Shown: one piece after another, positions 56,124-64,000 of the stretch | How positions within the stretch are numbered: position 1 is the first letter of the stretch | Layout: each line of letters begins with the position of its first letter | Source of the DNA: Calvatia gigantea | Lineage: Eukaryota; Basidiomycota; Agaricomycetes; Agaricales; Lycoperdaceae | Assembly (NCBI GenBank): GCA_025093985.1 | Contig: JACAAK010000001.1 | Coordinates: forward strand, 1 to 64,000 | Reading direction: 5' to 3' | Length of the DNA stretch: 64,000 nt | Notes under the pieces: generated by a model | Seen by the model: the letters and a program-made list of their open reading frames with translations, nothing else | Database searches by the model: none | Told to the model about the DNA's origin: nothing | Program-made: the position numbers and the translations under genes

Positions 56124-58375
56124 ATGCCTTCCTTCCCCAACGCACGGGACTTTACGATCAACAATGGCTACTTTATGGACATCCACAACGGCCCAAGTGG
56201 TGAATTTTGGTCGACAAATGCTAGCTAGCGAACTAATCTGGGTGCAAGCATCGATATCCTACGCAAAGCGTCAACTCTTGAAGCCTCGCACGATGCCGCC
56301 GCTTGTACATACCCCCCTCGATGCTCCTCTGAAATGCGTGAACAGTTCATTGAAGATATCGTACACTGGGCCATCCCTGCCCACGGTGACTTCCCTGCGC
56401 CCATATACTGGATGAGAGGCCCAGCAGGGGCTGGCAAATCCGCTATTGCCCAGACATGTACCGAGAAACTCAAGCCCCTTGGGAAGCTGGGAGCAACGTT
56501 CTTTTTCTCATTCAATGGTCCGGACAAACTGGAGGGGTTCTTCCCTTCCATCGTATATCAGCTCGCTACGATCTATCTCGCCTATCGTGACCTTGTCGGT
56601 GCAAAGATCCATCACGACGAGACCCTTGTTAACAAAGCAATATCATTCCAATTCCGATATTTGATCAATGAACCATTGCGAGAATTGGAGGAAGATGGGA
56701 AAGGCATCGGGAAGAGAATTGTGATACTCATTGATGGACTCGACGAATGCGAAGGAGCAGAAGCACAGTGCGAAATCATTCGCGTCATTGCCGCCGCGGT
56801 ACCCAACGGCATTCTTCCATTGTGTTGGGCTTTCTTCAGCCTACCAGAGCTTCATATTGAGGCGACATTCTCCAGTCCTACCGTTTCTCCTTATTGCCAT
56901 ATGATCGTTCTCCCCATTTCATGCGATGCCAACGAAGAAATTGAGCTATATGTCAGAACTCGTTTCCAGGATATCCTCCGACGCTGCAAGGCCTCGACGC
57001 ACGCTCAGTGGCTGTCCGCCGACGAGATGAAGACACTTGTTAGTGCTGCGAGCGGGTCATTTATCTATGCAACAACAGTCCTTCGCTGCGTCGGCCATCG
57101 AGCGCTTACACCCCAGATGGGCTTACATCGAATTATTGAGATCATCTTGGACTGCCGTAGGCGTGGTCCTGGTGCCGGTACTAGCGCAGACGCACCTTTC
57201 GCCGAATTGATACATTTTACATTGCAGGATTCCTGAGGAGATATTTTCATCTGTCCACCTACTACTTGCCCTAATATGCCGGAAGAGAGCTTCAGGTGCG
57301 GTGTGATATCGGCTAACCTCCTGGGTCTGTCTAAAAGTGAATTCGAAACTGTCTGTGACCACGCAAGTGCTGTCGTTCGCCTTTAGGACCTAGGCAAATA
57401 TTTTGAGTTTGATCCTGCCGCCGACACCAGCCATACGTACATGCATACCAGTCGAAGTGTCCTCAGAAATCTTTCCCATAAAATCTACCATTACCTCGGA
57501 GGCGAGGTTTCCTTCTATCACGAATCCTTCACCGATTTTCTTCTTGATCCAACACGCTCGGGTAGTTATTGTGTTAATAAGGGCTTAGAAGCGCCGGCGA
57601 AATGCTTCACCAAAATTCATCTTGGCTATGACCGAAGCTTTTGCTGGAGTGGGTCAGGTGGGTTCACGTCAATCCTTCTCGCGACCCCTGTCTCTGACGA
57701 CCCTAGAACTGGTCCTCGCACCTGGTGTACCTGATTCGGCTTCCTCCCTCCCCCCTTATCCCCATACAACCGAATTAATCAACTCGCTCATCAAAGCCGA
57801 TGTCTATCGTACGCTCAATAGCGAAGACTCTGATAACTTCTCTGCAGCTGGAGAAGTCGGAGGATTAAATGCTGCTTGTGATTTTCGTAAACACCTGCAC
57901 ACCATCACGCATTTCATGTGGATTCTCGCTTCTGGACCAAGTCGAGCCACTAATTCCTCGCTTTGGGGCTGTGAATGTCGCATCAAATCCTTTCCTGGAA
58001 CTTATATCACTTGGATATCACGTACTGGCTTCCCCAGATTTAATGTAACTGAATTCAAATTGGTGAAGTCCTTGCTTTGATGTGCAGCTTATCCAGTCTG
58101 ACTGTATATTTTCAAAGATGATCAAGCAGCGCGTGCAAACGAAGGCCATCCAACCATATTACCGTGGCTTCACTTCCCGGTTCAAGTCTCTCCTTCACGA
58201 CAAGTCCCGGGAACACGTCGAGTCGGCCGTATACCACTTTGGACACGGCGAAAAATCAACATTTTGGTATTTGGAAATTAACTACGAGCTGCAACATTAT
58301 CGAGAGTTCCGGGCGACCGATCTGGTCAAAGGAAAGAAGATTTACAAAGAGGAAATTTTTGATTCGTGGCTCTAG
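56124..58375 (+). pseudogene. Second NACHT-domain NTPase, broken
   Basis: The frame from ATG 56124 reads MPSFPNARDFTINNGYFMDI, meets a TAG at 56226-56228, and continues in the same frame: LGASIDILRKASTLEASHDA, then MREQFIEDIVHWAIP. It has Walker A GPAGAGKSA, Walker B IVILIDGLDEC and ATTVLRCVGHRA. After 57220 the frame changes (IPEEIFSSVHLLLALICRKR), then again (EVSFYHESFTDFLLDPTRSG), then PHTTELINSLIKADVYRTL. It ends with IKQRVQTKAIQPYYRGFTSR and YHFGHGEKSTFWYLEINYEL (58082-58375), which resemble the C-terminal end of the same protein family. At least three breaks. Same layout as 20125-22135, so the two are paralogues. Confidence 0.78.
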
Positions 58376-59404
58376 TAGCGGATTGGGTGGTGATGGGGAG
58401 GAGGTGGACATATTTATAGTGGATTCTGCTGGGTGTGTTTGTGGTGTCGAGACCTGATAAGTTACACGCTTCTCCGACTCGTGACGTACGCTCGGAATCC
58501 TTTATGTCAAGTATTTCGCTTTGCAAAAACACCAGCCGGATTTCCTGAGTCGTCTTGAGAGATTGATCTTGCACTGCTAGACAGGGGCGCACCCTTGTGG
58601 TATAACGAACCCTTTCCTGCCACCCAACTGTTCCCGGATATTCAATGGGCGAAGAAGGAGTGCAAGTAAGTTAACTCCTCAGGTCGGATATTCGTGGCTG
58701 CGATTTCTGGGGCTAAGGCGAATCCACTTAATTCACAGCTACTAACCGTAGACGGGTTTCACGCCTGGCTCAAGTAGGACCCTGAACCGACTTCACTATG
58801 TGCTCGATGTTGTAAATCCAACGTACAAACCGACCCTCGAACGTGGCCTCTTCACAAACCTCCTCTTCTCTCACCGTAGTAGCTGTTACCCCTCCTAGAT
58901 TCTTTACTTAGCTTAGAAACGCCGTTCTCACCTTCAACTTTATCAACACTCACTAAAATCGAAATGCCAATCTGGGTTTGACTGTATTAGTACCATCCAC
59001 CCCCACTGCCCTGATTCTGGCTCATGCTAGTCGGCCGTCTGACCTTCTATCTACGCTTCTCCAACTTAAACTGATCGCTCATGGCTAGCGATGACTCCAT
59101 GTGCCGCTGATTCGGAAACGGTGGAGGTCAGATCTCAAACCTCAGGCCTCAGATGTGACAGGAAGCGGCTTTGGAACGGCAAAATTGCATTTCATCTGAT
59201 GCCTGTGCGTGTCTTCTCCAGCGCTCCCTCGGCAGGCCAGCCGCCTTGACTCTCTATTTTCACCCACTCCTCCTCATGGCTACGATCGCCGCTGATCTAC
59301 CATCGATAGTTGAAGAAAGCCTAGCTGCATGTCCACAGTGCGCATTTCCCAATCCATTGCCTTGAGATCCTTCTTAGTCTCCGCCTTTTTGACTGAGTTT
59401 CTAG
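58376..59404. other. Intergenic, nothing supportable
   Basis: Short frames only. The frame at 59171-59365 is open but unrecognised. Confidence 0.4.
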
Positions 59405-60240
59405 ATTTCGAATCCTCATCGCCGGAAATGTGCGCATCTTCATCCCCAACCGGTATTCGGAATTGACAATTGTCCAGAGCGGCGTTGGGAAGTCGTCACT
59501 GATTAGCAATGTCTTCAACATAAATTTAGATGTGCGTGGAGTCTAAGCGCTTCTGTGATTTTAATGATCCTTGACCCCGAGCAGGATATCGACATTGCGC
59601 ATGACCGTGCCGGGAAAGCTGACGTGGAACATGCGTACACTTCTGATGAAATCCACGGTTCAACCATCAAGATAGTCAAGGCTTCGAGCCCAGTAAGACA
59701 AGCAATTGGGACATTGTAGAGAAATTTTTCCGTGCCAGGAGCGCAACGACAGATGCTAGAGATTGGACTCATGCAATTTGGTAAGGCGTCTTACAACCAT
59801 AATCCATTTAATCTGGCATGTGCCTTATTTTGTTAAGGTTATGCATAGAGACGCCTCGAGCTGGGGCAAGGGAAGAACAAACTGGGAACGAAAACTTCCT
59901 ATCCCTTGCAAATTTATGTATAGCCGATTCAAAATCTCTATCTCGCAAAACAATGTGAGCTGATACTCGAGAAAGTAAAAACCCCCACAATCGTTGTCTT
60001 CATGGGGTTTGACCTTCTTGTGAATGAACACTTCCAGAGGGCCTGGAAGCCCGGACTTTCGAAAGCTGAAAATTTGAAGATATCACAAAGGAACGCAGAA
60101 GAGGAACTCAAAAGCGTAACGAGAGTTCGTGGCCACAAAAACAGGTACAATGCGTTCCAATCTCCACTAAACCTAGTTCGCTCCCCTTCGCTTCCTAACA
60201 ACCAAATCCCAAAAGCAATTCCGTCATATGTAGCTTCATG
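59405..60240 (+). pseudogene. P-loop GTPase (AIG1/G-domain type), frameshifted
   Basis: Spliced reading: FRILIAGN (59405-59429), a 48-bp intron, then SGVGKSSLISNVFNINLD (59478-59531; Walker A GVGKSS). A 53-bp intron follows, then DIDIAHDRAGKADVEHAYTS from 59585. A one-base loss near 59651 moves the continuation DSQGFEPSKTSNWDIVEKFF to another frame. It ends near 59780 at a GTAAGG site, and LCIETPRAGAREEQTGNE follows from about 59838. The last part is VVFMGFDLLVNEHFQRAW up to TGA 60240. This matches the layout of basidiomycete G-domain proteins with a DSxGFE G3 motif. The G4 region (FTQYD in relatives) reads FMGFD. A second, more degraded copy is at 63100-63560. Confidence 0.68.
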
Positions 60241-60862
60241 AATTGATGGAGTTCACTCAGCACAGTCAGGCGGGCTTGAAGGCGAGACATTGCTTCCGTA
60301 GGTGGCTACCCAGCAATTGAGCGCGCGTCAGAAGGTTGAGTTAACCGCTGCTTCGTGAGTCATAGTACCTGTCATCTTCTTTATAATTAGCGTTCCAACC
60401 TCTCCGCGAGAGTCACCACGCCTGTGAAAACGCATGGCCTCCGACAAAGCAAGAAACTGTTGACATCGAAGCAACGCAGACGACATTTTGACTGAGTGGT
60501 TGGTGAACGGGTAAAAAGGGAAGGATGTTTATGAAAAATGGATGCATACAGTACAGTATAGTCCAACAAATGTTGTTGGTGCACTTTTGGCCGGACGACA
60601 GTATGTAGGAAAATAAAAGGAGATTACATAAATGGCACAGACAACTAATAAAAGAGAAATCATAGAATGTCGTTAGTGTAAGTCTACAAAAACTGTTTTT
60701 TACTTCCGCTACGTGAGTCTGTCCCTGTGGGACCATCGCAGAAAACTCTGATGACATTCAACCAAGCTGAGAATTTCAGATGGTGCACTGTTTCGTATGA
60801 AGGATAAAAATGTGACCACCCACTCAATCAGTTGAAGAAAGAAAACTTACCTTCACAGACGC
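60241..60862. other. Intergenic, nothing supportable
   Basis: Short frames only; the minus-strand frame 60413-60757 is Cys/Leu-rich but lacks any recognisable feature. Confidence 0.4.
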
Positions 60863-61883
60863 CTATTGGACGACAATATCCTTAATCCTCTTCTGCAATC
60901 CCTCCTGACACAGTTCGCAAGTAATGTCCTCGCTCAAGGGTTGAAACGAAGATCGCATACTATATGTCGACAAGTCTACCCGCATCAGCACCGAATCAGA
61001 ACGACGATAGAGGCCGGGCCACAGCAGTAAAAGAAGACAGAACAAAAGAAGAGGAGGGAAGGGGGGAGGTGGGAAAAAACAAGAGCAACCACGTACCGGG
61101 ACGAGCGTCCCATGCCAAGTACGCCGCAGCCAACGCCCAAGCCCTCGTCAACTTCCTTTGATCCGTAAAACTGCACTCCTTCGTAGCCGGGTGCGGATGC
61201 GGCGGTTGCAGCAAGATCCGCTTCAACGCATTAAATCGATCCAAGTGCAGGCGCATCAGTCTCTTCAAATAAAGCGCTCCCATTCGTCCCGCCATCCCAT
61301 CTTCGAGATTTGCCAAGGGATACGAGAGCAAATGGGAGGAAGTGGGGACTGCCAAGTCGTGTAGATCATGATGGCCAGCCAGTGCGTATGATTGTAACGG
61401 GAACAGTGGTGCATACTGGAGTAGGAGCTCGTACAGGGAGGCTTGAGGAAAGATAAAGGCTTTGGGTTTCAGATCATAATAAGGCATACGGTCGACCGCT
61501 GCCACCAAGGTTTCAAAACTTGGAGAATGCTGCGCTGCGGACGTCCCATATATTATATGAAGAATCACGTTGAGCACAGCAGATGACTCGGGAATGGGGA
61601 TAATGACTCCTGAATATCCTGACTCTGGGGGTTTGGAGGGATCGCTCTGGGGACGTGCCATCTCGAAAACTCGGCAAAATGCGTTGCAGGAAACACTTTT
61701 CAGAACCTCGGAGGATACATAGAATAAAACATTGTCTGAGCTGGCGAAGATGGTATCGGGATGCACCCCGTGCGCACCAGGATGAAAGGCTGTAGAAACG
61801 GAAACTATGGTACTGTCGCCGCCAGTGGACGGACCAGGGGCCATTAATGACGGATTGCTAGGCGCAGACCGTTGAATAGACAC
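60863..61883 (-). CDS. BTB/POZ-like domain protein
   Basis: Exons 61097-61883 and 60863-60975, separated by a 121-bp intron (GTACGT..TAG); 300 codons as drawn. HPDTIFASSDNVLFYVSSEV, IPESSAVLNVILHIIYGTS and FETLVAAVDRMPYYDL follow the pattern of the BTB-like family common in agaricomycetes. Then come LQSYALAGHHDLHDLAVPTS and RAWALAAAYLAWDARP, and the second exon has ITCELCQEGLQKRIKDIVVQ. The frame is open upstream of 61883 but has no ATG before a stop near 62006, so the start is uncertain. The nearest Met is MAPGPSTGGD (about 61844). The terminal TAG falls where ASVK follows in frame, so a Trp codon may have become a stop, shortening the tail slightly. Protein-protein adaptor role inferred. 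Confidence 0.68.
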
Positions 61884-63099
61884 AACGAACAGTTTGAACG
61901 GATCCAGTGAGTGCGACGCGACTGACTGACCTTGGGGGTTGGCATTTGCACCGGATGTTGCCGCTCCGCCCGTGGAAGGATCGGCGATGAAAAGGTTTGG
62001 AGGTCATCTTCATGGGAGGTTTGGAGTCATCGTCAGTGTTTGCATAATGAAAGGGCCAGTGTCTAAAGCTTTACCACCGAACAAACCATTGTACCTTTAA
62101 TGACACTTGGATAACTACCCAGGGGAGTGGTGGGGCGCGTGGAGGGATTCATTCTGTGTCAAAAGGCGCAGGGTGCAGCAGATATCTCAAAATGGAAGTA
62201 CTTCAAGCTTCAAACTTCAGTGGTTAAATAGCCGTTAGCCCATCAGTGGAGTCAACAGACTTAGAAGGCAACACGAGAATTGTACGCCAACGCCGAGTCT
62301 CGACCCTCCTTAAAAGGTTCTGCCTCTTCCCATGGGTTGGCGCCGTTGTGGGGGGCTTTTGTCGCTTGCGGTACTCTTCATTACCAGCTCTATTTGCTTC
62401 GGAGGACGTCTTTGGAGGCGGGCCACTTTTTGCCCTGCATGTCAAGTCCAAGGATTGTGGCATGTAGTTTGCAACCGGAGTCTCGACTAACAAACGCGTT
62501 CATCCCTGCCTTGCCACAGTCCCATGAACGAGCCAGGACTAACGTCACCTGATATCATAATTGCCTTTCTCGTACCGTACTTCGTACCGCCGCCGTAACG
62601 GGGCTTTCCTTTGCGATCAATCCTGATGGCGAAAGCCCAACCCTTCTGTGTCATCGAACTCCAGGAGGACTCTGGCCAATGGCGAACGCTCAGGCTGGGC
62701 TCATGAGCCTGTGATATCATGGTGTCTGTGTTTCCTAAAACCTCGCTAATCGATAAAGGCAGCCCTGGTAATAAAAGTTAGTTGAGTCCGCAGGGGATGA
62801 GTCGCCGATATTGAGTGGGACTTGTCTATGCATGTCCGGTGCGACACCGAAAGACCACATTACAAATAGTATATCACAAGATGTGGCTGCTACTTATAGT
62901 GTATACAAGGTTTCCGACTATCTATAATGCCTTGACGATTCTAAATAATCCCGGGGATACATATATTCCATAGTTATGCAGAGCAGGAGTGACAGGTAGT
63001 AACTGCGCACAGAGCAGTATTCGATTGAAATGCCAGGCGGTTGGATTCACTGTTAGAAAGCTCAACAAAATTAGATGTCTGGAGTTGAGCCTTCTGTGA
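61884..63099. other. Intergenic, nothing supportable
   Basis: Holds the presumed first exon or 5' flank of the BTB-like gene (ATG on the minus strand at 62007 followed by TSKPFHRRSFHGRSG) and otherwise only short frames. Confidence 0.4.
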
Positions 63100-63560
63100 T
63101 ATTCCCTGACACTGGCAGGATTCAACATTGCCAACTCCAGTGACGTGGAAATCTCACTTCTGATGAAATCCACGGTTACTCAAAACAAGCTTGAGCCAGA
63201 AGCAGCAATGAGACATTGTAGAAATTTCCGCCAGGACCGAAGCACGACCCTACCATTGAAAGGTTCTGTGCTCTTAACCTATCCTGTTAACTGGTGCCGT
63301 TTTGTGTGAGGTTTTGCAGATGCGCCGACTCGGCAAGAAAACAAACGGAACAAATTCTATTCCTTCAATATGTTCCTTCAATCCTTCTCGCAAATATGGA
63401 GCTGTCCAGAAAGTCAAAGACCCCCTGTGCTTTGGGATCGAGTCTTCGAATGAACATTCAAGGCCGGAATCCCGCTTTCGAAGCTGTTTGAGATCACAAG
63501 GAAGCGAAGGACTCAAGCCCAACAATTGAGCGCCCTTCAGAAGGTTGAGGAGTCCGTTCG
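63100..63560 (+). pseudogene. Second, more degraded GTPase remnant
   Basis: Shares with 59600-60340 the blocks CTTCTGATGAAATCCACGGTT, GACATTGTAGA.AAATTT, GAATGAACA.TTC.AG and CAATTGAGCGC..TCAGAAGGTTGAG, in the same order and strand. It also carries the same DEI frame as the first copy at GATGAAATCC. No open frame. Confidence 0.5.
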
Positions 63561-64000
63561 GTGTGTTTAGGTTTCTCTTTATGTTTGAACAAAACGACCA
63601 AATTGTCCGCTAACTCTCGATGTAACCAAGGCTGAAAAAGGGCGTGGTTCTACGCGTAGCCCAAGCTCCTGATACTGATACTTCCCATAGAATATTGGAT
63701 CAATCTGGGGCAGAGTACTGTCTTCCGGGGCTATGGATTAATTGATTTCGTCGCATAAGGGCCAGGACATTCTCAAGATCTGGAATTTCAACGATCCAGA
63801 TAAAGCTCAGGGACTTTACGATTCTGTCTGCCCTTTGCCTACGCTTTCCTAGCTGTTGTCTGGAACTGAATTGTCTAAACTAAATCTCGCCCAAATAATC
63901 TAACTCATCGACGAATTTTCTTCCAATTTAAGGGCGGGTGATGATCGGTGGGCACTATCAATTTACAATTGGCAGAAAGCACCTGACCTTCAGATCATAT
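63561..64000. other. Window end, nothing supportable
   Basis: No frame or RNA feature that I can support in the last 440 bases. Confidence 0.35.

Noticed and set aside
1..64000. CRISPR arrays, bacterial operons or plasmid features
   Set aside because: None seen; intron structure and gene content are those of a fungal nuclear chromosome.

Overview
The window reads as the left end of a chromosome of a filamentous basidiomycete, most likely an agaricomycete. The evidence is the C-rich telomere-like repeat at base 1, genes split by many 47-65 bp introns with GTRNGT/YAG borders, lineage-typical proteins (NACHT NTPases, Zn2Cys6 factor, BTB protein, group I G-alpha, ZZ/EF-hand proteins) and Penelope-like retroelements of the telomere-associated, endonuclease-lacking Athena/Coprina type. 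I cannot name the species.

Bases 1-6480 are a subtelomeric pile of decayed Penelope-like elements (PLEs) separated by CCCTAA/CCCCTAA tracts. One PLE (A, plus strand) keeps much of its reverse transcriptase in broken frames. Two 5'-truncated copies (B, minus; C, plus) face away from each other across a head-to-head junction in which degenerate TTAGGG repeats run directly into CCCTAA repeats. Three hammerhead ribozymes lie at 196-284, 5812-5901 and 6363-6452, the last two inside 551-bp tandem units; a fourth (8330-8419) lies beyond a gag fragment and an intact Tc1-type DD34E transposon (6717-8321). An AT-rich island (about 8.46-11.1 kb) ends at a 22-bp palindrome plus CTAA, which looks like a Helitron 3' end. 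Bases 11.1-16.4 kb hold only unconvincing gene scraps.

From 16.4 kb the DNA is ordinary gene space: a Sec2-domain protein and a 2-oxoglutarate/Fe(II) oxygenase (both minus, 114 bp apart), a frameshifted NACHT gene, then two tandem paralogues (24.4-36.3 kb) of a large uncharacterised protein with a canonical EF-hand, an acidic tract, a ZZ zinc finger and a C-terminal coiled coil. The second paralogue is interrupted by a nearly identical 1,989-bp copy of part of the first. A 12-exon Zn2Cys6 transcription factor converges on it from the right.

Further right come an intron-containing tRNA-Trp, a small secreted M15/LAS-like peptidase, a group I G-protein alpha subunit, and, 6 kb downstream, a decayed partial copy of that G-alpha gene. 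The last 10 kb hold a second NACHT pseudogene, two remnants of a P-loop GTPase gene and a BTB-like gene. The pattern of decayed duplicates next to intact originals fits a subtelomere with active duplication and decay. Exon models were worked out by hand from splice consensus and reading frame; where I give exon lists, the summed length is divisible by three unless stated otherwise.
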